Part shown: positions 8,643 to 17,146 of the stretch, one piece after another
Position numbering within the stretch: position 1 is the stretch's first letter
How the letters are laid out: each line of letters opens with the position of its first letter
Origin: JBEKHT01 sp049511715
GTDB taxonomy: Bacteria; Chloroflexota; Anaerolineae; Anaerolineales; RBG-16-64-43
Assembly (NCBI GenBank): GCA_049511715.1
Contig: JBEKXU010000036.1
Location: forward strand, 1-33,246
Direction: 5' to 3'
Length of the DNA: 33,246 nt
The notes under the pieces: model-generated
The model's input: only the letters and a program-made list of their open reading frames with translations
What the model was told of the DNA's origin: nothing
The model's database searches: none
Translations under genes and position numbers: made by a program

Positions 8643-9689
8643 TCAGCCTGTCACGAGGACCGGAGTGCCAAGCTGTTGCTCCGAGAAGAAGCTCAGGGGC
8701 ACAATCGGTCGCACCCAGCGGTAGATCCACAAGGCGTCCGCTGGCCGCATGTTGATGCACCCGTCACTCCTCGGCCGACCAAAATCGTTGTGCCAGTAGA
8801 CGCCATGGAAGGCAATTCCGCTGATGGTGAAGAGCGAGACCCAGGGAACCCCCGGATACTCGTTGGCCTCAATGTCGCTGGTGAGTCTCCCATCTCCCAT
8901 GTGCCGACTCGGCATCTTTTGGAATACCGCAAACCGACCGACGGGAGTCCAGGTCTTGTCCTCCTGGCCGGAGGGATTCGCCCGATACCTCCCGGCGGAA
9001 ATCGTTGTCGTAAACACCGACCGATCCGACTCAAAGGCGGTCAGACATTGCTGAGCTTGATCGACCTCAACCCTTTTCTGCTCCAGGGGGACTTCTGCAG
9101 AGAGGGGATCGAGTTCGCCCAGCTGAAACGCCCGCAAGTCTGCGGCGTGCACGTAGAACCGCATGTTGAGGCGCTCGTCAAAGAGGGTGTACCAGGGCTC
9201 GCCATCCGCTCCCTGTCCGATACCCACTACCCAGAAGACCGCGCTGTAGTACAGCCGATAAAGGGGCCGGCTGGAGGGGTCGGCCCTCTCGAAAGATTGG
9301 GTGTACGGGACCGTTACTTCGGCCAAACGGCCTGGCGCCTCGACAGTTTCCAGGGGAAGATTGAGGGCATCGCGAACCGGCTGGAGAAAGGCCGTATGGG
9401 CAAATCCGTCCCGCAAACGGAACCAACGCGGGTTCCCCGCCGGTCCATTCGGACCAATCACCTCTTCCAACACCGGCACGACTTCGTCCCGGTTCAACCG
9501 GCGAACCAGAGGGGCCTTTGGATCCGGGTTGTCCTGGATCCCCACCCCGAACCGTGTGGCGCGCGCCAACGACACCCCATCGGAAGAATCACCAGGAATT
9601 CCCAGCCAGGGAGTGAACGCAAGACTGCCGAGCGCCACGCCCGTGAGTTGAAGGAATTCGCGCCTCGAGAGGCTGGACATGGCCGCCAT
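8643..9689 (-). CDS. Tat-exported L,D-transpeptidase (YkuD domain)
   Basis: The 348-residue protein begins with a twin-arginine signal (SRREFLQL, residues 7-14) followed by a hydrophobic stretch, so it should be exported folded. A middle region of about 200 residues, possibly SH3-like or a family-specific substrate domain, precedes a C-terminal YkuD domain. The catalytic region reads HGVYWHNDFGRPRSDGCINM, so the nucleophilic Cys and first His are in place but the usual SHGC is SDGC. The family forms 3-3 peptidoglycan cross-links or attaches proteins to the wall. A second ATG three codons in would serve equally as the start. Neighbours include a VanW-family protein and, further on, a polysaccharide deacetylase, consistent with envelope work. 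Confidence 0.88.
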   Translation of the reverse strand: MAAMSSLSRREFLQLTGVALGSLAFTPWLGIPGDSSDGVSLARATRFGVGIQDNPDPKAPLVRRLNRDEVVPVLEEVIGPNGPAGNPRWFRLRDGFAHTAFLQPVRDALNLPLETVEAPGRLAEVTVPYTQSFERADPSSRPLYRLYYSAVFWVVGIGQGADGEPWYTLFDERLNMRFYVHAADLRAFQLGELDPLSAEVPLEQKRVEVDQAQQCLTAFESDRSVFTTTISAGRYRANPSGQEDKTWTPVGRFAVFQKMPSRHMGDGRLTSDIEANEYPGVPWVSLFTISGIAFHGVYWHNDFGRPRSDGCINMRPADALWIYRWVRPIVPLSFFSEQQLGTPVLVTG

Positions 9690-9752
9690 TCTAACCCGGC
9701 CATCGCGGAGTGAGCGAACCGGACGCGGCCGGGGAGAAAATGCAACGGGGGC

Positions 9753-9977
9753 TCAGGCGGCGGGTGGCGGGACCGGCAGGTCCTGTTCCGGCACGTTCAC
9801 CCAGCGGTCGCCCTCCTCGATCAGCATCACTGGAATGTCATCCCGAATGGGGTACTTGCGACCGCATCCGGGTTCCTGGCACACCAGCCACGAGTCTTTG
9901 ACGAGTTTGAGGAGGCCCTCCTTGGTCTGAACGCAGTTTGGGCAACGCAGGATTTCCAGCAAATCAGGCGAGATCAT
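9753..9977 (-). CDS. Trm112-family small zinc protein
   Basis: A 74-residue protein with two cysteine pairs, CPNC (Cys12, Cys15) and CxxxxC (Cys33, Cys38), in the layout of the Trm112/YcaR family: MISPDLLEILRCPNC, a two-strand segment, then YPIRDDIPVMLIEE. Trm112 proteins activate methyltransferases in eukaryotes and archaea; the bacterial role is mostly unassigned. The start is fixed by GGAGAGG a few bases upstream of the ATG, although the frame is open for 59 further codons. It lies 79 bp downstream of the VanW-family gene and 63 bp upstream of the transpeptidase gene on the same strand. Confidence 0.85.
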   Translation of the reverse strand: MISPDLLEILRCPNCVQTKEGLLKLVKDSWLVCQEPGCGRKYPIRDDIPVMLIEEGDRWVNVPEQDLPVPPPAA

Positions 9978-10056
9978 ACGATCCTCTCCAAGTGGATACA
10001 TCGAACCAGGATGAAACGGCCTCGGCACGAGGTCGCGAGGCAGATGCCTCCCAAGG

Positions 10057-11946
10057 TTACTTCGGCGGACAGGGATCTCCATCGGCATGCGGGTTGCCAG
10101 GACTGTACTGACAGACGGCGGCCCAGGCCATGTAGTGCGTATTGAAATGATCAATCCTCACTTGACTTCCCAAGGTGACTGTCCGCGTGACATAGACATC
10201 CGCCCCCTGGACAGCCCAATCCACCTGTTGCCACGGTTGGCTCAGGCTCGGGGTTTCGACCCACTTTGGCGCCGGGGGGTCCACCTCATTGATCAGCCCG
10301 GAAGTTTTATAGCCGACAACGCGGCCATCGGAGGTGGAGTAGAAGCTCCAGGTCAAACGGCCTGCGACCCGATCGACATCGGTCTCCATTAGTATCCAGT
10401 AAGGGCTGTCATTGAGAAATCGAAAGTCAACCTGGGGGACAAAGACCGTCGCGTCAAATCCGGGGCCCAGGTGCACAGGCCCATCGAAGTTTTCGTAGTA
10501 CAAGACGCGATACGCATGTGGATAGCGCTCGGTGATAGGAAATCCCGTCATAAAGGCCGCTCGGTAGAGAGTGGTGCTCACCTGGCAGACCCCTCCGCCT
10601 GCACCGAGGATCGTCCGGCTGCCGACAATAATCAGGGCCGGGTCGTAGCCCGTGTCGAAGCTCACGTCCCCCAGGTATTGCGCCATCGAGAAGTCCTCGC
10701 CAGGGGCCACAAGGACTCCGTCAAACTTGCTGGCCGCCAGTTCAATGTTGTGGATGCGGGCGTCGCTCGACCCCTTGAAGCTGGTCCATTGGAGCCCATT
10801 GGGAAGGAGGCCCCGGATTCCCAAACTGGCCGCGGTGGCGCTATCACTCACCTTGGGATCCGCATAGGCAAGAACCAATGAGGCCTGGTGCTGACCAGCC
10901 GCGACGGCTGCCTGGATTGACGAGACCGACTTCGCAAGATCCAGGCTGCGGCCTTTCACTCCGGGCTGCACGAGCACCAACTGCCCAGTGGTTGTATCAA
11001 AGTGGAAGCGCGGGTTTTGAGGCGGCCGCCCGAGCTTCGGGGCCAGGGAGTCCAGGAACGCAACCAGCCGCCCATTATCCAGCGCCAGAGCATACTGGAC
11101 GCGGCTGCCGGCATTCACCTCGCGGAAGGTGAGCATGGAGGACAAATCCTCGGGCGACCAGGTCCAGGGCCCCGGATCCCCAGCGAGGGCTTGAGGCAAC
11201 ACGACGTGGAACGGTTCCGAAATCAAGGCCTGCGCCGTCTGGGCCTGAGCCGAAGCGTCCAGCACCAAGGGCGCGCTCTGTTGGGTGACCAGCGGAATCG
11301 TGGCGTCGGTCATACTTTCAAGGGGGACCGCCAGAAGCGAAAGGGTGGATGGAATATCAACCTGTCGGCCCACTTGGCCAGGCCACGCCTCCACCTGCAT
11401 GCCGTTGATGCGCAGGCCCGCTTCGACCCTGGGCCGATTCAGGAGCAATGCAATCCGTTGCAGGAAGGCTTGAGCGCTGCCGGCATCGTACTGCATGATC
11501 ACAGGCAGGCTCCGCCCGAAGAATCGCGCGGTAGCTTGATCCACCAGATCGACCCACGGATCGCCAGATCGCCCCACGCGGAAGGCCTGGTTCAAGGTTC
11601 CCATGAAATCGATTGAAACCCCCAGCTGCGAGGGGGAGGCGCTCCAGGATTGACGGCCATCGGTGAAAGTGATGGCACCCTTCTGGGGATAGGAAGTGCC
11701 CGCAAGCAGTTGCTCGGCGGCCTGCTCAGCCGTGAGGCCAGATAGGTCCATCCCGCCGACCGAGACCCCCAGATAAATGCGGCCGTTGTACGCGGATTGA
11801 TAGAGGCCCAGGCCGATGGCAGATGTGACAAGCAGCGAGACTGCGGCCGCCAGGGTGGCGGCCATCGCCCGAAGGGCAACCCGAATCAGATTGGGCCAAA
11901 CCGCACGCGTTGTGGGCGATCGCGGCAAGACCGGTTGGGCGGCCAT
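10057..11946 (-). CDS. VanW-family (YoaR-like) membrane-anchored cell-surface protein
   Basis: A 629-residue protein with an N-terminal membrane anchor (about 22-50). Two peptidoglycan-binding-like domains (PG_binding_4 type) follow over about 55-330, the first opening with IYLGVSVGGMDLSG. A VanW domain follows at about 415-560, recognisable by APGEDFSMAQYLG and GAGGGVCQVSTTLYRAA. A C-terminal extension of about 70 residues follows. VanW proteins occur in vancomycin-resistance clusters and widely in Gram-positive-type and Chloroflexota genomes; the biochemical role is unknown but extracellular and wall-related. I chose the ATG at 11946 (MAAQPVLPRS). A TATAAT box ends 9 bp before it, implying a transcript with almost no leader. 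Confidence 0.9.
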   Translation of the reverse strand: MAAQPVLPRSPTTRAVWPNLIRVALRAMAATLAAAVSLLVTSAIGLGLYQSAYNGRIYLGVSVGGMDLSGLTAEQAAEQLLAGTSYPQKGAITFTDGRQSWSASPSQLGVSIDFMGTLNQAFRVGRSGDPWVDLVDQATARFFGRSLPVIMQYDAGSAQAFLQRIALLLNRPRVEAGLRINGMQVEAWPGQVGRQVDIPSTLSLLAVPLESMTDATIPLVTQQSAPLVLDASAQAQTAQALISEPFHVVLPQALAGDPGPWTWSPEDLSSMLTFREVNAGSRVQYALALDNGRLVAFLDSLAPKLGRPPQNPRFHFDTTTGQLVLVQPGVKGRSLDLAKSVSSIQAAVAAGQHQASLVLAYADPKVSDSATAASLGIRGLLPNGLQWTSFKGSSDARIHNIELAASKFDGVLVAPGEDFSMAQYLGDVSFDTGYDPALIIVGSRTILGAGGGVCQVSTTLYRAAFMTGFPITERYPHAYRVLYYENFDGPVHLGPGFDATVFVPQVDFRFLNDSPYWILMETDVDRVAGRLTWSFYSTSDGRVVGYKTSGLINEVDPPAPKWVETPSLSQPWQQVDWAVQGADVYVTRTVTLGSQVRIDHFNTHYMAWAAVCQYSPGNPHADGDPCPPK

Positions 11947-11955
11947 AGGTCGAGG

Positions 11956-11961
11956 ATTATA
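11956..11961 (-). promoter_or_regulatory. -10 box of a near-leaderless promoter for the VanW-family gene
   Basis: A perfect TATAAT on the minus strand is followed by 9 bases and then the ATG at 11946. With the usual 6-8 base distance to the transcription start, the mRNA would begin within about 3 bases of the start codon. I see no good -35 hexamer at 16-18 bp and no ribosome site, which fits leaderless translation. The alternative is that the box is fortuitous and the gene starts further upstream (for example at the in-frame ATG at 11997). Confidence 0.45.
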
Positions 11962-12264
11962 CCCGCACGCCTCTTGCTCCAGAGGAAAGGATTCCATGGG
12001 CTGGCGGGGCTGCCCCGGTCCTAATTCCCTGGCTTGTCCGGCCCGCCTTCGAAGATGGAGGCCCTTTCGGAAGCGTGTTGGCTCTGCGTCGCCCGGCGCG
12101 AACAATCCAGACCGCAGGTCTCCCCCGGCATCCGGTCTGCGGGTGGCCACTGCCTGCGGTCCGCATAGTGCCTCGACCGGGTGTTCCGGCCACGAAGGAG
12201 GCCGAGATTGTCCGACGGGGGAACCTGTTGCGCCCCCCGCCGCCGGATTTTCCTTTGGGCCCCC
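11962..12264. other. Gene-free interval between glpD and the VanW-family gene
   Basis: About 300 bp with no coding frame I would defend. Several frames remain open through it on both strands, as expected at this GC content, but none has family-like sequence. No terminator with a T-tract is visible after glpD. Confidence 0.3.
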
Positions 12265-13875
12265 TCAAAGGGACTGCTCGAGCCGCTCCCGAGCTTGCTG
12301 CTCCTCGAGGGTTCGCCGCGCCGGATCCCAGGCGAACTCCTTGGAGAGCAACTCGCAGACCTTGGGCAGGGCCGTCTTTGCCGCCGAGGTGTCGAGGAAG
12401 GCCAGCCGGATCCGACGGGCCAAGACATCCATGGGCGTCTGTGCCAGTTCCTCTCGCACCGCCCACAGGACCTCGGCCTCCAGGTAAGGGTATCCGGGAG
12501 CCAGTCGGCCGGAGTAGCCCTGAGTGGACAGCTTGGCCACGCTTTCCGACCGGTCGCCATAGGCCTGATTCAGGTAGTCCGCGACATCCCGCTCCAGCCC
12601 GAAATTCTGCGCAAGCCTTGCCCCGTTTCCGGAGTCGTAGCCAGCCCCGCCCAGTAAGGGGAGATCGTTGGTCTGACATTTTCGCATGGCCTGAAGACTG
12701 CTGAGCTTGAGCGTCTGGTCGACACAGTCCTCTGCCATCTTGCGGTAGGTTGTCCATTTGCCGCCGGTGATTGTGATGAGACCGGACGGGCTGCAAACGA
12801 CGACGTGATCGCGAGAAAGCTTTGCGGTCCCGCCCGCCTTGGGATCCGAGACCAGAGGCCGCAGGCCGCACCAAACGGCCTTGATCTTTTCGCGGGTGAT
12901 CTCGCCCTCGAAGTAGCGCCTCAGATGGCGAAGAATGTACTCGATCTCCTCTTCCGTCGCTTTCGGGTGATCGCTGACTGTGGCCGGGTTATCCGTGGTT
13001 CCGGCCAAGACTTGGCCCAACCAAGGGAGTGCAAAGGCCACCCGTCCGTCTTCCGTTTTGGGGATGAGCATGCCGGTCCCGCGGGGAATGAAGGATCCGT
13101 CCAGGATAATGTGGACACCCGAACTCGCACTGACCATGGGCGCAACGGCAGGGTCATCCATCTTGCGGACGGCATCGGTGTACGGGCCGGTCGCATTGAC
13201 TAAGCTGCGAGCCTTCACCTCGAAAATCTGGCCCTCGCGGACGTCGCGCACTTGGGCCCCCCCCACCTTCCCTCGTTCCTTGATCAGACCCGTGATCTCG
13301 ACGTGGTTTGCCACGGCTGCGCCTTGAGCGATGGCCGTGAGCGCAATGCTCACGTTCATACGCGCGTCGTCGAATTGGCCGTCGTAGTAGAGCACGGCGC
13401 CGACCAAGCCCTTCTGCCGCAAGGTGGGCATGCGCTCAAGCGCCTCCCGCTTGGGGAGAAAGCTGCTGGGCCCGACGCTTGCCTTGCCCGAGAGCGCGTC
13501 GTACATCTTCAGCCCGGTCCAGTAGTAAGGAGCCTCCCAGAGCTTATACAGCGGGGTGATCAGAGTGATGGCGCGCGCAAGATGAGGGGCAAGCCGCAGC
13601 AACACGGCGCGTTCGTGCAAGGCGTCGCGCACCAGATTGAATTGCCCCATATCGAAGCCCAGGATCGCCTGCTCGAGGTAGCGCACCCCTCCATGGACGA
13701 GCTTGGTGCTGCGCGAAGAGGTACCCTCGGAAAAGTCTTGGCGTTCCACCAGGGCCACCTTCAATCCCCGGGAGGCGGCGTCCAGGGCAACCCCACAGCC
13801 TGTGGCTCCGCCCCCGATCACCAACAGGTCAAACCGCTCCGTCCTCATGCGTTCGATCTGGTCCTTGCGTTGCAT
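12265..13875 (-). CDS. glpD: Aerobic-type glycerol-3-phosphate dehydrogenase
   Basis: A 536-residue FAD enzyme that oxidises sn-glycerol 3-phosphate to dihydroxyacetone phosphate and feeds electrons to quinones at the inner membrane face. The FAD motif GGGATGCG is at 21-28, and the family signature GTSSRSTKLVHGGVRYLE is at 51-68. The DAO domain runs to about 370 (TTDNPA, GLRPLV and TGGKWTTYRKMAED are visible), followed by the C-terminal helical domain. The ATG has a strong GAGGAGG ribosome site. No glpK or glpF lies nearby, so the gene stands alone. About 130 bp upstream is a TTGACG with a GTTTGC-TC-GCAAAC inverted repeat directly after it, a possible operator. Confidence 0.94.
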   Translation of the reverse strand: MQRKDQIERMRTERFDLLVIGGGATGCGVALDAASRGLKVALVERQDFSEGTSSRSTKLVHGGVRYLEQAILGFDMGQFNLVRDALHERAVLLRLAPHLARAITLITPLYKLWEAPYYWTGLKMYDALSGKASVGPSSFLPKREALERMPTLRQKGLVGAVLYYDGQFDDARMNVSIALTAIAQGAAVANHVEITGLIKERGKVGGAQVRDVREGQIFEVKARSLVNATGPYTDAVRKMDDPAVAPMVSASSGVHIILDGSFIPRGTGMLIPKTEDGRVAFALPWLGQVLAGTTDNPATVSDHPKATEEEIEYILRHLRRYFEGEITREKIKAVWCGLRPLVSDPKAGGTAKLSRDHVVVCSPSGLITITGGKWTTYRKMAEDCVDQTLKLSSLQAMRKCQTNDLPLLGGAGYDSGNGARLAQNFGLERDVADYLNQAYGDRSESVAKLSTQGYSGRLAPGYPYLEAEVLWAVREELAQTPMDVLARRIRLAFLDTSAAKTALPKVCELLSKEFAWDPARRTLEEQQARERLEQSL

Positions 13876-14006
13876 GGAAGCCTCCTCAGTTCGGACCCGA
13901 CGACCCTTTCTACCCGGGGCCCAGCGGATCCCAGACGCCCAGGGCAGAACGCGCCCAAGCCGTCCTTCACCCTAGGATACCCAAGGCGCGGCGCCCCAGG
14001 GTATGA

Positions 14007-14031
14007 GTTTGCTCGCAAACACCAACGTCAA
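14007..14031 (-). promoter_or_regulatory. Candidate operator/promoter upstream of glpD
   Basis: On the minus strand a TTGACG hexamer (14026-14031) is followed five bases later by the inverted repeat GTTTGC-GA-GCAAAC (14007-14020), which would occupy the spacer of a promoter reading into glpD. The matching -10 is poor at 17-19 bp spacing. The layout would suit a DeoR/GlpR-type repressor site, but there is no regulator gene nearby and the assignment is speculative. Confidence 0.25.
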
Positions 14032-14064
14032 TCAGCCCTCTTGGCGCGCCTTTCGGAGAGGGGC

Positions 14065-14796
14065 TCAGCGTCCTCGGCCGGTCCCCTTCGGCAGAGTAAG
14101 ATCTCCTCCTTCAGGGTGGCGTCCGCCGCCCTCCAGCTGTGCCTGCTTCTTCAACGCGGCTAATCGCGAAAGGAGGTGAACCCAAGGTGGCGAAGCACGC
14201 CCAAAGACATGCGCGCCCCGCAAGTGCTCTCGGAACTGACCGGCGTGATCGAAAGGCTCAATCAAAAGCCCGGCCCGCCCCACTTCCCCGGGATAATGGC
14301 TGTCACTTCCCGCCGTTTGTTCAAGACCATGGCGGGCGGCAAACCTTCTGGCCCGGAGATTCCCTCCGGGAAAGACGCAGCGCGCATTCAGCCCCTCGAC
14401 CGCATCGATCCAGGGCAGGATTTCGAGGAGATCCGCCTCGCGCCAGGACCCGGATCGGAAACGATCGAAAGGATGCGCCACACTGACGACGCCGTCCTGA
14501 GCCCGGATGAGGGAGATGGCCTCGCGTGGGCTCAAACCGGCCGGAACCTCTTCCCGGAGAAAGTAGCCAAGCAACTCGCCTTGGGAGGTCATCACCTCCT
14601 CGCCCAGAATGACCAGATCCGGGGCGAGGTGGGTCAGCTCCAATGCCCCTTGGAGAGAATTGTGGTCGGTGACCGCAATCCGGTCCAGCTTCGCGCGGCG
14701 CGCGGCGGCCACAAACTGCTCGGGGCGGGTGAGCGAGTCCTTGGATCGATAGCAGTGGGCATGCAGGTCAACGCGCCAGATTCGAAGTCTCTCCAT
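14065..14796 (-). CDS. PHP-domain metal-dependent phosphoesterase
   Basis: The 243-residue protein carries the PHP motifs: DLHAHCYRS with His12 and His14, VTDHNS with Asp44-His45, the glutamate motif in ILGEEV, VAHPFDR, and GSDSHYPGEVG. These residues bind a multinuclear metal centre. Stand-alone PHP proteins of this size are usually phosphoesterases, for example of nucleotides or 5'-phosphorylated RNA/DNA ends (TrpH/YciV type); the substrate here is not evident. The C-terminal 25 residues are basic and Gly-rich. The gene overlaps the end of the flippase-like gene by 29 bp, indicating translational coupling. Confidence 0.85.
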   Translation of the reverse strand: MERLRIWRVDLHAHCYRSKDSLTRPEQFVAAARRAKLDRIAVTDHNSLQGALELTHLAPDLVILGEEVMTSQGELLGYFLREEVPAGLSPREAISLIRAQDGVVSVAHPFDRFRSGSWREADLLEILPWIDAVEGLNARCVFPGGNLRARRFAARHGLEQTAGSDSHYPGEVGRAGLLIEPFDHAGQFREHLRGAHVFGRASPPWVHLLSRLAALKKQAQLEGGGRHPEGGDLTLPKGTGRGR

Positions 14797-15829
14797 TCCT
14801 CACCGGTCTGTGCCAGAGCGAGGGGCTTGCCGCCCAGACCAGCAGGCCGAGCCCAACGCCGAACCAGAGCGTCGCCAGCCGGACCAGAAGGGTGGCCGCG
14901 GCAGCCAGAGCATGCGGCGGGGCGAGCGTCACAAGCAAAAGGCCAGTGAGGCTGGCTTCCGCGGCGCCCAATCCGCCTGGCAGGGTGGAAACCGCACCTA
15001 CGACGGTCGAAAACGCAAGGACAAAGACAGCCACCACGAGGGTGGTGATGGTACTGGGCATCCCCAGCCCGCGGAGAATCAGGAAGAAACCGACACCCTC
15101 ACCGAGCCAGGATACCGTCCCCAGGCTGACCGCAATCAGGGTCGGCCCCGGTCGAAACAACCAGTAGCTGGCTTCATAAAACTGGTACAGAGCATGCATT
15201 CTTGCGCCCAGAACCGGGATCTTCTCTAGCCGGGAGAGAATCCAGAGGGCCAGAGGTCGAATCTGAGAAACGATCACCACGCCCAATAGAGCAACCAGAA
15301 CCGCCAGGAACCCTGGCCACAAGCGCGGGTAGGCGATTACGCCCAATAGCGACAGGATTAGGACTGCTAGGCCGTCGCTGATACGCTCCGCAATCACGAT
15401 AGGAAGGCCGCTGGCAAAAGGGAAACCCGTCCATTCACTGAGCCAATACGCCTTGAGCGCCTCTCCCACCTTGCCTGGCGTGACGGCCAGCGGAAACCCG
15501 GCCACAAATAGTTGTGCGCTGCGCCACGCCGGGAGGTTGGTCACGCCCAGCCAGCGGACGTAAAAGTGCCATTTGACAAACCGGAGAACATAGTTGAACA
15601 AGGTGCACATCAAGGCCAGAGGGAAGATTTCCCAAGCGAACCGATTCAGCGTCAACCGTAATGCCGAGATGTCTGACCAGAAAGCCAAGCCGAGGGTCAC
15701 CAGGATCCCGAGGCCAAATCCAATCATCAACCCGTTGCGCAAATTGGGGAGGCGAGCCCTCGCCGTGCCGGAAGAGGAGGGAAAATCTATCTCCACAGGA
15801 TCTTGCTGGAGCTGCGCAGGGTCTGCCAT
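14768..15829 (-). CDS. Flippase-like membrane protein (LPG synthase TM / UPF0104 family)
   Basis: A 353-residue integral membrane protein with about eight hydrophobic helices, beginning near residue 33 after a polar N-terminus. The family motif TPGKVGEALKAYWL lies near residue 117, and a second, Gly/Ala-rich motif, LPGGLGAAEASLTGLLL, near 285. This corresponds to the membrane half of MprF-type lysylphosphatidylglycerol synthases and the archaeal/bacterial UPF0104 family. The synthase half is absent, so lipid or glycolipid flipping is the likely role. The start has a GGGGTGGGG ribosome site. It is followed, with a 29-bp overlap, by the PHP gene, and preceded 114 bp upstream by the DUF362 gene. 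Confidence 0.85.
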   Translation of the reverse strand: MADPAQLQQDPVEIDFPSSSGTARARLPNLRNGLMIGFGLGILVTLGLAFWSDISALRLTLNRFAWEIFPLALMCTLFNYVLRFVKWHFYVRWLGVTNLPAWRSAQLFVAGFPLAVTPGKVGEALKAYWLSEWTGFPFASGLPIVIAERISDGLAVLILSLLGVIAYPRLWPGFLAVLVALLGVVIVSQIRPLALWILSRLEKIPVLGARMHALYQFYEASYWLFRPGPTLIAVSLGTVSWLGEGVGFFLILRGLGMPSTITTLVVAVFVLAFSTVVGAVSTLPGGLGAAEASLTGLLLVTLAPPHALAAAATLLVRLATLWFGVGLGLLVWAASPSLWHRPVRNGETSNLAR

Positions 15830-15943
15830 CGTGCCCCACCCCCGAGCTTGCAGCCGCGGACTGTCTCCCCGGGTCGGGCCAGGACCATTTCCAAACGCAC
15901 TACAAGAGATTGACGGGCGGGAATTTGATTCGTTCGGGGTCGG

Positions 15944-17146
15944 CTAGCGCAGGAACAATACCGCCAAGACGACCAATGCGGCGACCACGCCCAGCCCAAG
16001 GAGCGCCTGGACCACCGTCTTTGGCTCCATGCCCGGCATCACGACTTGCCCATCCCCGTAGGACCGGAAGAGTTTCCCCCAGGCCGTCCGCAGGGCCTCG
16101 CGGACTCGCTTTCGACCCACAAAGGGATACCAATAGACGTTGTGATAGAAGTTGCTGGCAAAGTAGGACCAGGGCACAAGCGGCGAGCGCAGCAGGAGCG
16201 GCTCCATGAAGTGGAGCCAGCCATGATAGATCATCCTCTGGCCACGAGAAGCGAAGGTGTCCTCGCGGCGAAAGTTCCAATTGGGCTCCTGGTTGATGTC
16301 GTAGCCGAGAATCTCAATTCGCCCGGGATCGCCGACCCCTAGACCCAATTCGTCTGCTTTGCGAATGAACCGCAAGCTCATGGGGTCGAAACCTTGGAGC
16401 TTGGCTGAGATCGCATCAATAGCTACCTGGTCGGCCGAGGCCAGCAAGATGTCCTTGACATGCCAGCGCATCGCACGCGGTCCAGGACCATCGCCCGCAA
16501 ACGTGCCGTCCATGACGGCAAAGAGACCGGGGTGGATTTCTTGCTGGATCATCAGAAGATCGACCAGGGCGTCGTCGATTACGCCATGGGTCCAATGGCG
16601 CTGTCGGTGCAGGAGGCCCCCAAAGGCGTTCTTCATGGCTCCGCTGATCGTCGTGAATACGTGCGTCTTAACCGTAGGAAGGTGGACCATGTTCTTGCCC
16701 AGGAGCTCCTTGGGGATATAGACCCCGTCCGGGTAAACCTTATCCAGGACCAAGAAGGGCCGCTGGGGCACGTAGCGGAACCATTCGAACTTCTGCTCAT
16801 ACAAATAGATACACGGGACCCCGTACTTGTCCGTGACGAACTTGTGCTTGTTGTTGAACTCGCCAACGCGGGTGTCGACCACCACAGTGTCATTGTGGAT
16901 GCCGACAAGGTTGGAATAGCCAGCCTTGCGCAATGCCAGGATCGTACCCTCCAGTTGCCAAGGCTCCGTGGAGCAGGCGGGGTACCAAGTCTGCCAGGAT
17001 ATGTTGATCTTCAAACCGGTGGGGACATCCTTGGGCAAGGCCTGTTCCACCCCCGCCAGAGTCATTACGCGCTCCACATCACCGAACACCGTGGCGGGGG
17101 TCGTTTTGAGGACGGCAACCTTTCCCTTGCCGAAGAAATCGCCCAT
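15944..17146 (-). CDS. DUF362-domain protein with C-terminal membrane anchor
   Basis: A 400-residue protein with the DUF362 layout: KVAVLKTTP near the N-terminus, LKINISW, then PTVKTHVFTTISGAMKNAFGG at about 157-177, and DxTFAGDGPGPR further on. The last 25 residues form one hydrophobic helix (about 375-398) ending in a single Arg, a tail anchor. There is no ferredoxin-type cysteine cluster such as some DUF362 proteins have. The function of the family is not established. The ATG at 17146 is fixed by GGAGGAACGGA upstream; the frame is open for 19 further codons. It heads a same-strand group with the flippase-like and PHP genes. Confidence 0.85.
   Translation of the reverse strand: MGDFFGKGKVAVLKTTPATVFGDVERVMTLAGVEQALPKDVPTGLKINISWQTWYPACSTEPWQLEGTILALRKAGYSNLVGIHNDTVVVDTRVGEFNNKHKFVTDKYGVPCIYLYEQKFEWFRYVPQRPFLVLDKVYPDGVYIPKELLGKNMVHLPTVKTHVFTTISGAMKNAFGGLLHRQRHWTHGVIDDALVDLLMIQQEIHPGLFAVMDGTFAGDGPGPRAMRWHVKDILLASADQVAIDAISAKLQGFDPMSLRFIRKADELGLGVGDPGRIEILGYDINQEPNWNFRREDTFASRGQRMIYHGWLHFMEPLLLRSPLVPWSYFASNFYHNVYWYPFVGRKRVREALRTAWGKLFRSYGDGQVVMPGMEPKTVVQALLGLGVVAALVVLAVLFLR

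Noticed and set aside
7390..8724. Plus-strand open frame of 444 codons
   Set aside because: It runs antisense through proline dehydrogenase and the SDR start; a long shadow frame expected at high GC.
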